Source: Aphelenchoides besseyi (taxonomy: Eukaryota > Nematoda > Chromadorea > Rhabditida > Aphelenchoididae). From it: DNA of 64,000 bases. Of this stretch, positions 20,417 to 32,433 are shown piece after piece; positions within the stretch are counted from its first letter, which is position 1; every line of letters starts with the position of its first letter. A program made the translations under genes and the position numbers. The notes beneath the pieces are model-generated. The model worked only from the letters and a program-made list of their open reading frames with translations, did no database searches and was not told the DNA's origin. Location: assembly GCA_024699855.1 (NCBI GenBank), contig JAMPIQ010000002.1, positions 3,038,001-3,102,000 on the forward strand, written 5' to 3'.

Positions 20417-21975
20417 TCACTGAAGTCGAATCTGTGCGATTTCCGTTGATGGCGACGGTGAAGAACGGAAGAGCGATTGGCTGTAATTACATGTAAATGT
20501 ACGTTCCGTTCATTCGTAAACATACCCGTTTTTTAAGCCATCTGTGATAAAGGCAAGAACTGCTAGCCAAGCTCGTCGAAGTTCTTTGTGTTTGCGAACC
20601 AATTCGTTCTTTCGAACTCCTTCCAGAATTGCGTCGCCTAAGTCGTCCCACATTGATGCGCAAAGGCCTTCGTTTCGTAGGCTACGATGAAGACTTCCGA
20701 TTTCGTTGAGCCACGCAATCGTCGGTCCCGGAGGACTGTCGAGATTGCGAATGATTGAATCGATGAGTTCGAGAGTGAGTTTTGCATGGATATTGCTAAA
20801 CAAACGAATTAGATTACAATTTTTCGAATTACCTGCAATCAGTTCCACTGTTCGAAAAAACGGCAACGCCATCAGCTTTCTGCATCAACTGTCGAGCTTT
20901 CACATTTCGTTGACATAAATTAGCAAAAATGGAGCTTGCAAAATGTCCGTTGGTGCCTGTAGCAAACAAATTTGGCCAACAGTTCAAAAGTAATTGTCGT
21001 TGATATACGGACAAGCCAATGGCTTCACTCAAAATTCGCCGATTAACAACACCGTCAAGAACGAGGTCGGGAGTTGAGCGTTTTGTTTGTGAGTTTTGAC
21101 GACGTTCACCGGTTGGTAACGGAAGAGTGGGTGGAGAGCGACGTTGAACCGGGCAAAGTGAGCGAGTCGCAACTTCCGGAGTCTCGTCACCCCCAGGATC
21201 TGTTTTTGATCTACCAATTGTTTGAAGTCGAAATGCCGCTGATGTTGCACTCAAAACGTTCGGAGAATCCAACTGAAAACTTAATGCTTTAGAACGCTAA
21301 AAATTCTCAGAATAGACGGGTCTTAAGGAAAAAACATATTTGATGTTCAATGATTCGAAGAGAACGAAATGTTCAAACGACCCAAAAGACCCAGTTTTCT
21401 AATCTCCATGACTCTTCGACTCAAATGTCAAAACACTTAAACGACTCTAGGCAACGAACCTCTTTGCTCGTAGAGTTCCCATTGCCACGTGGATCGTTCT
21501 GACTGAGCTGACGAGACAGAAGCTGATGGCGACTTCCTTCGGCTGCTATCATTGAAAGACGACGTTCCGAAGTGTTTGGTTGCGGCATTTCGTTTCGTTC
21601 TTCTTCCAACAAACGTTGTCGACGCAATTCGAACAAACAAACCCGCTCCAAACTATCAATCGAATCTGCAGCCTCAATTACAAAGAGAACACATCCAAAA
21701 ATACCTTGTGAGACGGTTCGAGTAAACCGAAGCGGAGATGAGATTGAACAGCGTCGTGAATTTCGTGGAGGTAGACTTACACGAATGGTCGGTAACTCGC
21801 GACTACAGTCCGAAGCTGCAGATGTACTGCCAACTAAGGGTTGACTGTAGAGCCAAGTTGATTGAGGCTGTGATTGTTGTTGACGGAATCTCTCGCACTG
21901 TTGAACGGAAAACGTGTAACTGGCACGCGGTGCTTTACACGATGCTGACGACACCCATTCGTTATTATCCTGCAA
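20417..21975 (-). CDS. Globin with long N-terminal extension (nematode GLB type)
   Basis: Haem protein of the neuroglobin-like nematode group, probably for sensing or redox rather than oxygen transport (inference). Exons read from the minus strand: from ~21975 (after a TTTTTGCAG acceptor) to ~21781, ~21674 to ~21452, 21273 to 20833, 20795 to ~20538 and 20480 to 20417. The globin fold begins at LSVYQRQLLLNCWPNLFATG (helices A-B with the conserved Trp) and continues NGHFASSIFANLCQRN, NIHAKLTLELIDSIIRNLD (His in the E helix), LNEIGSLHRSLRNEG (F helix, candidate proximal His) and WDDLGDAILEGVRKNELV (G helix). Before it lie ~150 low-complexity residues rich in Ser, Arg, Gln and Pro. The true start codon is unsure: an ATG may lie at 22034 or within the second exon. 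Confidence 0.8.
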
Positions 21976-22037
21976 AAAGTAGAGTGATGAATAAATTTAT
22001 GGTTTTTGTTTTGACAGAATGTGCAAAAGCGGCACAT

Positions 22038-25027
22038 CTTTTGGGCCGGGTATTCGCGTGTTAAGAATCCCTAATTATCCATGATATAACCCCGAACCTA
22101 AAGGACACTTTCGATAACCAACTGAAATCCATTCGGTTCACGAATAAACTGCGAATATCCGAAAGGATTATTGAAATTGAGGCTACTTCATATGTGCAAT
22201 TAGTCTACACTCGAACATGTTCCGAGCAATTGGTGAAATTGTTAACCGTTTGCGTGTATTTTGAATTCTCACGCCGTTTTTGCCTTTCACCAGGAAGTCG
22301 TGAGAAATTGACAGAACCGCTAAGGAAAAAACATAAATCGTTTTATTGTCAATACTCGACCGTTGGGCATAACAAAAAAACAAATTTGGAAGAAAAACGT
22401 ACTTCAGACAAACGTTATTGCGTCCATCTGTGTGGATCGGCCGTTTTGTTTATACGGTTGCCAATGTTATTGAACGTTCTTCAAAGCCACACACACGTGT
22501 CTCAAGTCAACTAATGGGCCCTGACCCGTTGGTTTCATTTCCAAGCCAACTCGCTTATTGAAATCGAGACGAGTGCCTTTTTCAGTTTTTTGTCACGCCA
22601 ATTCGCAAAATGAGATTGCAACAGAAAACAACTGAAGACGGTTTTTTGAACGAGAATTCTAATAACAATCGCTCTTTAATCCCGAATACACGCATTAAAT
22701 GGGTCCTTTGTTCGCACAACTGGATGATTACGAGCAGTGTCCTCAGGCTCTGGGGATGTAATCTCTTGAAGGTGGACGTTCAGACATAATCGTTTGAATA
22801 AGAGAGGCGGATTGACCGCTGAATGAATTGTAAATATCGAGACTTTGAGTATTTAGAAATGCAAAGCCGAAACTCGACAGACTACGCGAAAAGACAGCAA
22901 AAATCAAAGGCGGGACTAACGGTTCAACGATTTGTCGAGTAGATTTCCGTGTTCAACGTTCTGTCCGTTAAAGTTTACGCTCGAGATACACCGGAAATGG
23001 CCGTTACTTAACGTTCAATCAACTATAAGCGAGCAGACAATCGCAATCGACTGAACCTCTTGAGCCATGAAATCCCAACCACTTCACACCTTTCGACCAT
23101 TTCGATATTGTGCTCTGTGGAAGCAAAAAAACACAAAATCAACGTCACTTGCAGCTTCCAAAGTGATTTCCAAAACAAGGTACAGTACTCAAAAACACTT
23201 TCGAACTTCCGCTGACGTAAACGGTAATCTCGCGAGAATTTTAAATTAACATTCGTTCTTTGAAAACTTAAACAGTAAAGGTCGGTCGACTACTTCATCA
23301 ACCACGTTCGTTAAACATAACAACGACAGGTGCATTGAAACGAACTGGAAAATCGAGGGAATGTCTAATGAAAAATGATCACCAATATGATGGGCATGCG
23401 GTTATTTCAACAAGCAACGATTTATAGCTAATGAGTAAACTCGAAAGTGTCTCATTTGCGAACCTCCGTTTATGAACCATGAGCTATAAGAGCAATCTGC
23501 GCTAACAAAAAAAGCGGCAGACAAGGAACTTTTAATCATAGTAATTGAGAAACCCTATTGAATGGACACATACGGTAATAAGAAAACATACCCGCACTTT
23601 CGATCCTCGTCTCAATCCAACGGACGGCCTTCGAACGCGTTCGATCGCTTCGAGATCACTTGCTCGTATCAAATTCATTCTGAAAACTGAAAATGTGAGT
23701 GGTTTTCGGATTAGTTCGAATACACGATCCGCATAACAAATGGCCGTGAACCGTATGCTAAGCAGAAGGACAAAGTGAAAAGACAAATTTCCAATTGCTC
23801 GTTAGAGTTTTTATGGCACGTCTTTCGAAGTTTGTGGTCCAAGTGTGAGCCTCGTGTTGGCTCATTTGATGTCCGAACGACGGCAAATTTTCTTAAAACC
23901 TTGATAGCACGCGATATCTCCATAAACTGCCGCGGTTGGGGGGATCGTGTTTGGCGTAAATTATGCACATCAAAAAACCAAACGTCTCGAGTTGAAAGCA
24001 CACAAAAAACCGCGAAAGCCAAATTCTTTGAATTCAATTTGTCGTCGTTTTAAGATGCTAATTACGAGAACGTCGACAACGTAATGGACAACAATACGCA
24101 AGTTCGAGACGCGTCAAGAACGAAAATAATCGAATTATTTGAAAACCAAAATACTCTCCGCATAAAATTGCTTACACCTAATTGACAGCAAGAAAGCACG
24201 TTCTTTTTTCCTTTGGGTTGTAAGTCGAGCGAAGGAAAATTTCAAGGAAAGGACTTCTACGCCCGTATTCCTCTTCTCATTTCCGTTTTGTTGTTCATCC
24301 TAAAAACCTTGGAAGACAATTTAGTGTTTCTTCCGACAAGTCGCTTGGAATCGTTGGTTGAGTGACATGAGTCGAGTCAGCGACTTTCGTTTTTCTGCTA
24401 CGTTCACACCGAAACTGAAGTGTCCTTAATAGATACCGTAGATTAAACCGCGATGACAGCTGGAACGACCACGCAATGGGATCGTACTTCCGGTTCACTA
24501 ACAAACAAACTTTGGTTGCCAGACGGAAAAAAATGAAGAAAATTGACATTGAAGCAGGAAGCCCAGACTTTGTAGTTCTGTTTTTTGGTTCTTTGTTGCG
24601 GATAAAATCGTTTAGTTCATAACCGGAAAATAAGATTTCCGTTGGATGACCTCGAAAAAGGCCCAAAGCGAGCGACATCTTAGCAACAACAACTCCGTAG
24701 TCCTTTGGTCTTCGAATATCAGACGTCAACTTAAGCTGATTTCACGTTCACATTAGCCATTGGGGGGTCGAGCACACACTGGAAAGTTTTTTGTGACATG
24801 AACTTGACGATCACTTTCCAATTCAACATCTTATTGTTCTTCTTCAAAAAGATCTCCGGTTTATGAGAACAAACACTTCGACGTAGTTCATCTTCACTAA
24901 AATCTTTAGATTTAACTTCAAGCTCTTCAATTTGCAGCGAACATTTGCAGATTGGCATTTTGTTGTACGATGGTGGAACAAGAGTCACGGACATGTTGTG
25001 GTCGAAGTCCACTAAACTTTGTTGCTC
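22038..25027. other. 3-kb gene-poor stretch
   Basis: No supported gene. Random-looking frames of 60-145 codons lie on both strands. The exception worth noting is a minus frame 24731-25129 that begins with a convincing signal-peptide-like sequence; it overlaps LAMTOR1 exon 1 (see findings). Much of 22100-24300 may be regulatory DNA between two divergent genes. Confidence 0.35.
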
Positions 25028-25730
25028 ATGGATAAGTTCATAAAACTTGTTTGTTGTTGCAAAACATCGAACGAAGACGACGAACACTACCTGGTGGTTA
25101 ATCAGGATCAAGAAGATGGCGACGCACATGCGTTTCCACAAAACAACACGTGAGTTTTTCGTTTGATATTCGTTTCAAATGATCTTTTAGTCACAACACT
25201 GAGGTCGATTTTTCAATCGAACAACCGCCCGGCAATCGTCTAAGTTCGCCAGAAGATGGTGCTCAGCCCAAAAGCAACGAACAAGAAGAAGAAGATTTGT
25301 TGAACAAAATTTTACATCGCGCCCAAGAAGTGGGTTATACAATCGTTTTATTTGAACTATTCGTTTTTAGAGTATCATTGACGTTTCGCATATCGACGAG
25401 AACTCGGCGGACATCGATGTTGCACAAAGGGCTCGCGCTTATTCGGAAGTTCTTCGCAAACACGACATCAAACATCGATCCGAGCATCCCGGTTAGCATT
25501 TCGAATTGTCTTTGAACTGTGTGGTCAATTTAGATGAGTCAAATCTTCTCGGCTATTTGATTATCGATTCGAACGGACAAGCGGTCATACGCGGTGAACG
25601 AATGCGCATCATCAGATCCGAAGTTGACATGATTGTTGAGATGTCCGATCAATTCGACAAAGCTTTAAACAATAGTTTGGGAATCAAACCGACCGAAACG
25701 TTGGTTGCTTACATGAGCATGGACGATTGA
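25028..25730 (+). CDS. LAMTOR1/p18-like Ragulator subunit
   Basis: LAMTOR1 anchors the Ragulator complex to lysosomes for Rag-GTPase/mTORC1 signalling. Exons: 25028-25149, 25191-25329, 25371-25491 and 25534-25730. N-terminus MDKFIKLVCCCKTSNEDDEH has the Cys cluster and acidic stretch expected of the lipid anchor. Then EEEDLLNKILHRAQE and SIIDVSHIDENSADIDVAQR, RARAYSEVL, which match the family's ALLSxILxKTAxxIIDVS...RARxYSxxL block. The last exon has SEVDMIVEMSDQFDKAL...KPTETLVAYM, aligning with the C-terminal helix of LAMTOR1. Odd points: no Gly at position 2 for myristoylation, and a segment NLLGYLIIDSNGQAVIRGE resembling the start of LAMTOR4. mrps-23 follows 270 bp downstream on the same strand. 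Confidence 0.75.
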
Positions 25731-26000
25731 CGACAACAACTATACATTTCGCTTGAGTTCTATTCACAGATGCGGGAACATTTGGCTGTTTTTTACAATT
25801 TTTGTTATCTTCATTGCTTTCAACTAGTGGCTTTTACTGCGTTGTACCTAAATGCTCGTTGTGCAAAAGATTTGGCTTTTGTCCCAAACGATAAACCACA
25901 TATACGAACTAAGAGCCTGCTTGAATTGACTACATGTTGCTAAACAAAACGATATCGAAATGCAGTTTCTGGTTTACGAGTTTGCTTTAGATCAAACAGT

Positions 26001-26350
26001 ATGGCCACTCAATTTTCGCGTGTCGAAAGAGCAGCACATATTTTCTCTCGGTAATCTGTGGTTTTTGTTTTGCATTACCATTGCGTTTTAGAGTCACCGG
26101 ATTGATTCGAGGCGGACAGTTGAAATGGGAAGATCGACCGTTGTGGTACGATGTTTACGTTTTAGCTCCACCGCTCGACGAACCGATTTGGAACATCAAG
26201 ATGCCTAAACGTGATGTTCCCCTACAGAAACTGCTCTTTGACGAAGATGACCATCGATACTTCAATAAGGAGCTGCCGACGAATCGGAAAAGTCAAGACG
26301 AGGAAGAGACAACAAGTCCGCCGCCAATCGAAAATCTCATAATTCGTTAG
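26001..26350 (+). CDS. mrps-23: Mitochondrial ribosomal protein S23
   Basis: Small-subunit mitoribosome component. Two exons, 26001-26050 and 26092-26350, joined in frame (SR|VTG). The protein starts MATQFSRVERAAHIFSRVTG and continues LIRGGQLKWEDRPLWYDVYV, APPLDEPIW, the same order as mammalian MRPS23 (R-E-x-x-x-SIFSRxxxLxRxGxLKxxxPLWxDVYxxxPPLxEP). About 102 residues, shorter than the ~190 of mammals, whose C-terminal half is not conserved. It ends in an acidic/Pro tail. ATG lies 11 nt after a CTTTAG acceptor; a poly(A) signal AATAAA is near 26377. Probably in an operon with LAMTOR1. Confidence 0.85.
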
Positions 26351-26422
26351 GTTATATTGGAGTTCCGTGGTTCGAAATAAAAAGTTTATTGCCAAGAGAA
26401 TTACCCGTTTTTGCAAGAAGTG

Positions 26423-27741
26423 TCAAAGATTATGCACAAGTGGCAGTAACAACAACGGTAAAAGAAGTGATTGGAAAATGGAAAGCGAGTGACTTGCAGT
26501 GTAGATATTGGCATTGCAATCGTCGCCCATGCACGAACATTGTATCTCTTCTTCTCCTTCCATCCATTTATGTTCACAACCGATCAGAACGTGGCGGCGA
26601 TCCGTGACATTTAAACATCCTTGTTTCTCATGTATTATGGTCGGAGTATTAAGGCCGAGATTAGGACTTCCCAGCAGAATTCTTTGTGTTGTGAATGTGC
26701 CTAAACAAGATAGTGAGATCGGGAACGGCTGTTGTTTCGTACAATAATGTCCATAACATTTATTTTGTCTACAAGATGAAGTCACCGAATTTTCTTGAGT
26801 TGAAACATCGCAACTAACACACTGGTAAACTTTCGGAGGTTCCAATTCCGGATAACTAAACATCCAAATAGCTAAAACAAGATGCTTCAACTCACTAAAC
26901 AGCTACAGATCGGGAACGAAAAGTTGATGAAATTCCGAAAAGCGCTTGATTATGAAACACATCGTTGCACTAAACATCGACTTTTTGACTAATCTATTTG
27001 TCTTTTGATTTACCATATGGGTATTGCAAATACAATGCCGTTGGGAAGCCGCGTTACCTCGACTTAAAGTGGCACAAACTTTCGATCGTGATGTCAGAAG
27101 TTCGTAGCCCTTGTACAAAAAGGGCAGAGATGGTGGTCCGAACCCGCAGCTAAAAACACAACGATTAAGGATACAATTTTGGTTGAAAACCCAGTTAATC
27201 CGTTTTTAACATCTTCATAACACCATTCGCCCTTACAAGTCTGATCGCAGTCCGGATTACGTTCGTTACAACTTCTGCATGTTATGTTCCGAGTCGCCGA
27301 TGAGCGTTTCATGTAAATTGCGTCATTGCAGTAGTTTCCTAGAAGATAGCTTGCCAAACTCAAGGATTGTTTCGAGTTACCAGCACAAATGCATTGAATG
27401 GAATTTGGAGTTCGATCGTAATCACATCCAACCCTCAATCTCGTCGGCTTCTTAATGCATCCTTTAACTAAACGATATTTGTCCGAAAATTCTGTTGGTC
27501 GTTTATCCGTAAAACAGTAATCACTTTCACAGAATCCCGTCTGAAAACAAGATCATAAAAAGACTTAAAATTCTTCACTTACTTGACAATTGCACTCGTG
27601 GCCATCGAGACAAATACCTTAAATCTGACGATTAGTTTCGGTTGCGACGTCTTGTTTTGTACCTTGACAGTTGTAACAAACTGCGGTTGTTGGCCGCAAA
27701 AGCAGTCCAACGGCTAGAAAAGAAATCAATTTCAACAACAT
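26423..27741 (-). CDS. ET-module, GPI-anchored Cys-rich secreted protein
   Basis: Nematode-specific surface protein of the ET-module/Ly6-like type; function unknown. Signal peptide MLLKLISFLAVGLLLRPTTA from ATG 27741, then CYNCQ...HECNCQTGFCESDYCFTDK...CICAGN...YCND (module 1). ITCRSCNERNPDCDQTCKGE, WCYED, then CIC (module 2) crosses a 42-nt intron at ~27200-27160. A further Cys-rich part has YQCVSC...KCYGHYCTK...GCEHKW...CSCMGDDCN (module 3) and ends in a hydrophobic stretch (SLLLPLLLLPLV) typical of a GPI signal. Spacing C-x2-C...C-x3-C-x-G-x-[WYH]-C repeats in each module. The joint between modules 2 and 3 (26890-27010) is uncertain, so these could be two adjacent genes of the same family. 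Confidence 0.65.
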
Positions 27742-29339
27742 GTCGCCTTTTGAATGATAATCCGTGGCTTTTTATTCGCCATTTTTGTCGCTGAAATTAA
27801 CTTCTTGGCGTGACGTGAAGAATTGCGTGTCTACAAAAACAATCGTCTATTTTGTAGTCGAGTTGAATTCAATGTAAAGCCAACTACTCGTACTTGTAAG
27901 AACGAAAGAAACAAATAGTAGAGGGTTGAGTGAAAGGTCAGAATTGACAACTGCTCACTTGTTCTGCAATCAACAGCCGTTGTGGTCAATTCGAATCGGA
28001 ACAGCGAATTGAAGTCGGGATACCACGTTGGCTGCGGATTGTCGGGTTTTGATTAATCGGATCCGCAAAGAACGGGGTGTAAAGTTTATCCACCCCAACA
28101 TTGAAAGTCGGAAAATAGCAATGGATTAACAAGTCAATTACTCCTTGTGTTGTTGAATGCAAACGTATAGAGATTGAAAGATCATCCAGCCGCTCATTCA
28201 AAGTCCAAATGACCATCGAAGAGACGGGATTAATCAAAAAATGTTGAAAAGGCTTGGAGTATTAAGTCTAGACTTATGGATTTTAACTGTTTGAAGGTCG
28301 GAGCTAACGGTCAAACGTCTTCACTGTGGACGACTGCGGCGCAAATCAAATTTTCCATTTTTGCTTATGATTTCAAACCGCCTATTTGTGAAGAGCGTGG
28401 AAGTCGAAGAGCGACCGAAAGTTCGTCTTCCAACTAATGACCAAGTGGACAACTTTAAATTCTTTTAGTTGATGGACAGTTGACTTAAACAGTGAGCTTC
28501 GACTTTTAATTTTAAGTCTTTCGTTTGCAGCTACACGACGACTATCAGGAGACAAAAACTTTCTCCAAAAGCAAATTATAACCAAGAAGACGTTAATTAT
28601 AACCTCAAAGTGACATCACCAAAAGCGAAAAACAAAAGCAAATTCGTGGTTTGGGAACATGTACGACCGTCATTTCGTTTATTATAATCGGACCCTCAAG
28701 TTAGTGCTGCTAGGAGACAAACGAAATGGCTTATGGAATTTGAATTTTTATCGCCGATTTCGTAAAAACCGTGGGGATGATCCACAAAAAGCAATTTGGA
28801 AACTTGCGATGAGTTGAAAGGCGATGAGCGGTCGAGAAACGATGCGCATTGGGCGTCTATTGTTTGTGTTGGGAAGAAAACAGTTTCCGGTCTGCTTTGG
28901 CGAAGCCATTTCATCTTACAAAATGGTGATTAAAACGCTCAGAAACCAAACGAGCTCTTGACTTCTGACACGCGAACCAAATTCCAGCGACATGAGGAAG
29001 AGGGACACGAATAAAGATGTTGAGAATAGAAATAAGCAAAAGATTGAAAGTTTCATTCGCGGAAAATCCCGCGTATGAACAATTATAATTGACGCCTAAG
29101 TTGGACGCGAAGCGGGATTATGAAAACGACTGCCGATCTCTCGACCAAAATTTGGCTAATGGACCGGAGGGCAGTCGAGAATCGTAGTCAAACAGCGGAA
29201 AATACCCGAGCCATTCATGCATTCGGAAATCCGAAATGCCCGAAAGCAGGAAAAGTCAAACCGTGTGAACTGGTCGTATTGTTCGTGCAAAAGATTGATT
29301 TTATTCATTAAAATTTAATATTCGGATGACACGAAAACT
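27742..29339. other. Gene-poor stretch
   Basis: Upstream region of the ET-module gene and 3' flank of lipase 1. Scattered frames of 60-85 codons, no motif, no RNA gene recognised. Confidence 0.35.
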
Positions 29340-31076
29340 TTACGAGTGAATCAGAAAAGACTGTCGGACCGCTTTGATAATCTCGTCGTAGATCTTCTCT
29401 TTGGCGTTCAAACCGTAAATGAAATCGAAATGATTGAACTCGGGCATCGGCTTGATTCTCTTCAGATATTGATTGTCGATTTGTTTGATGATTGTTTCCT
29501 GAATAAGTTTGTATTTTGGCAGCTGCTCAAACGAACCTCGACATCCCGTTCTGTGGCCAACCAATCGGCTGGACTAAAGTAGAGATAAGTGGGCGTCGTG
29601 ATCCCGCTCAAGTTGTAAACTGGCGGTGTCGACTGAAATTGGAAGTCATACTCACCGTTTTCATTGCTTACTTGTCCGTATCGTTCCAAGTTTTTTGCTG
29701 CCGAGCCGAAATCGTATTTTTGCAGCTTTTTAGCCAAATGAACTTGAATCCAATGCACTAGATTAACTGTGGAAGTACCAGCGGGAGTATGACTCTAAAC
29801 AACATAACTTTGATATTGAATGTGAACTCGAACCATGTAAACGGGCAGTCGAGTCTGAAATCAAAAATAACTTTCGACAATTACGACTCACGTTGTTCCA
29901 TTGGTTGCTTTCTGGTCCCGCAATTTGGAACATGACTACAACTCAGTGGTATACCGTACACGTCTATTTCAATTACCGTTACGACACAACGGTGAAATGA
30001 ATTTGCTACCGCATATCAAGACCGAAAAGAAGTCAGTGATCACATTGTGACCCAAAAACTGACGAGCTCCAAACCAATAAAAGACTTTCTATAATTGAAC
30101 AAGTGAGTGCTTGTAAGTTCTAAACATCGCAAACCTCCAACTGTCCATCAAATTTGTCTCCAAGATATGAGAGCAGACCTTTTACGTAGGTTACGGTCGC
30201 AACAGGAGCCTATAAAGACTCTAGTGTTTTATGGAATGATTCCTCACCAACGCAAAGAATTTCTTAATCTGAAAGCTCTGATTTAGATTCGAACCCTAGA
30301 AGTAGAGAACTTTTTTTTCAAAACCGTCTTGTAACGATAATCGCGTAAACATGATCTCCGTTCCCTGGCTATGACCAACATAATACAAGAACTCCGACTC
30401 AGTGATCTTCAAAACACCATCAATCATTGCCGGAATATCGTACAAAGCCATTTCGTCCCAGCTAAACTTAAAGTTCATTTTAGCTATCTGTTGAGTCAAC
30501 GTTACGTAAAATTCCAGTAATCAGTATAGGATTCATTTACGTGTTTGGTTGAGTAGAAGTTACCTCTGACGTTGCCCATCCAGACATCGAATCCGGCGTC
30601 AGCGAAAATGAAACCTGCGAACCACTAGCAATTCAACAACACTTTTCGCTTACCGGCACTTTGACTCGGCAAACTGTTAATTAAAAGAGTGATTATTTTT
30701 TCATTCGACTTATCCTACTTTAACACCCAGTCAGCAGATGATGCGATCAATCCATGTTGCAGAAAAATCACTGGTTTTTTCTCTGCTCGTAGTCGTCCTT
30801 TTCCTTTGATTCCCCATCTTCGAATCAGTGAATTCTCGTTGACGGTCTAGACTTACGGAATCCGATGAAGTGTGAGAATGTAGCCGTCTTGTGTTGTGAC
30901 TTCCACTTGTTCGATCGGATAGTCGTAAAAGGAAACGATCTCCGGCTGTAAATCAAAATCGATTGTTCGTATATCTGTAACTCAAATACCACGGTCATGT
31001 CGACCTCCGGCAAACGAGCATCAGATCGACCGAAGAGTTCAAAAAGAAAAAGAAGGAAAATAGTTCTGATCAACAT
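29340..31076 (-). CDS. Secreted acid/lysosomal-type lipase (AB-hydrolase), copy 1
   Basis: Triacylglycerol/cholesteryl-ester lipase of the gastric/lysosomal family (nematode LIPL). ATG 31076 abuts a TTTCAG acceptor. Signal peptide [16 protein letters not shown], then [28 protein letters not shown]. Next come an oxyanion/lid block ([29 protein letters not shown]) and the nucleophile elbow YYVGHSQGT. The cap exon [16 protein letters not shown]...[17 protein letters not shown] is followed by [29 protein letters not shown] with the catalytic Asp, and [12 protein letters not shown] with the catalytic His. Stop TAA is at 29340. Many short introns fit in frame, so the gene appears intact. A second copy lies at 56.5-58.6 kb. 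Confidence 0.88.
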
Positions 31077-31617
31077 CTGAAATCTTTTAACGTTCCAGTA
31101 AAGTGTTCCCAATGAAAATGCTCGTTTATTCGGTTCGTCAACTCTAAAAGCTTTTCAAATGCAAAGTGTTTATTGAGCACACTCGAATGGATCGAATTTC
31201 TTTGTTATTTCGCATTCATCTATGATTCATCATTTTAATTAGTCAACTAATCCTCTTGAAGATGTTCAAATCAATCGATGTTATGATTGTTCTTCATCGT
31301 TATGATCAACAAATGTAATTCGATGTCAGTGGATCATGATGTCATTAAACAGCCTGATGATCGTATATTCTCTTCAACTTACTTTCGAGCACAAAGACGT
31401 TGGCTATCGACCATAGAAACTCCTCTCCAAGCCGCTTGACGGTCTCAAGTGGAATGTCCAAAAGTCGCCGCGAGAGTTGCTCTTATGCAGACCAAAAATC
31501 GACGAGCTCTCCGGCCCTGAGAAGCGTTGACATTTTTGTTAGATTGTCTCGCGCGAATTGTATTCTGCCAACTCTTCAGTGTTGTCTGTTAATCACGATA
31601 ACCGGTGAAGAACGATA
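31077..31617. other. Divergent promoter region of lipase 1 and vha-4
   Basis: About 540 bp between head-to-head genes. Contains repeated TGATCA/ATGATC-like words around 31220-31370. No coding signal. Confidence 0.4.
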
Positions 31618-32433
31618 ATGGCTGGGCCAATTCTCTACACATTCTATTCGGTTTCGGCAATTGCCACCGCAGTTTTTGTTGGCACAGGTTGGTTTACTAT
31701 TTAATCGACAGTTTTACTCGTTCGCTTTTCAGCTCTTTTCTATTTGTTGACTGGTCAAGGCTCACGAATCGACATCGGATGGTTCCTCACTGAAACATCT
31801 CCGCACATGTGGGCAGGCTTGGGAATCGCCTCATCACTTTCGTTGTCGGTTATCGGAGCTGGATGGTTGGTGGATGGAATCACAAGTTGAAGTCAGCTTT
31901 TTCAGGGGCATCTTCACCACCGGATCGTCGATTTTGGGTGGAGGTGTGAAAGCTCCACGAATCCGCACGAAAAATTTGGTTTCGATTATTTTCTGTGAAG
32001 CTGTAGCTATTTTCGGTATCATCATGGCATTCGTTTTCGTTGGCAAGTATCGACCGTTTGATCGCTCAGGTCTGATGCCCGGTCCTGAAGGTCAACGGGT
32101 TTTGGCTCAGAATTTGGCTGCCGGTTACATGATCTTCGGTGGTGGTCTGACTGTTGGATTCTGTAATTTGGTTTGCGGTTTGGCTGTTGGTAAGTTGATT
32201 ATTAACTCAGCATTCAACATCTTGTTGCTTAGGGAACGTTGGAAGTGGAGCCGCGCTTGCTGATGCTGCCAATCCGGCGCTTTTTGTTAAAATTCTAATT
32301 ATTGAAATTTTTGCATCGGCTATTGGTCTTTTCGGAATGATCATCGGAATTGTTCAGGTTTGTGGGAACTCAGTTATCGTTGTCATCGACTTCTTGTTTT
32401 CAGACAAACAGAGCAACCATGGGACAATCTTAA
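31618..32433 (+). CDS. vha-4: V-type ATPase proteolipid subunit c''
   Basis: Membrane rotor subunit of the vacuolar proton pump (ATP6V0B orthologue). Exons: 31618-31687, 31733-31865, 31906-32189, 32233-32357 and 32404-32433. The sequence includes [60 protein letters not shown] (the Glu in the membrane helix carries the proton), then [20 protein letters not shown] and [39 protein letters not shown]. It ends TNRATMGQS. Five hydrophobic helices, c''-type, ~213 residues as expected. TIPRL starts 245 bp downstream on the same strand. Confidence 0.95.

Noticed and set aside
19954..20523. 189-codon minus frame
   Set aside because: Longest frame of the area, but only its end overlaps the globin 3' exon and that exon uses another frame; no motif. 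Length alone was not enough.
22194..22514. 106-codon plus frame
   Set aside because: No recognisable domain, unusual composition for coding DNA here.
24295..24729. 144-codon minus frame
   Set aside because: No ATG at its start, no motif and odd composition.
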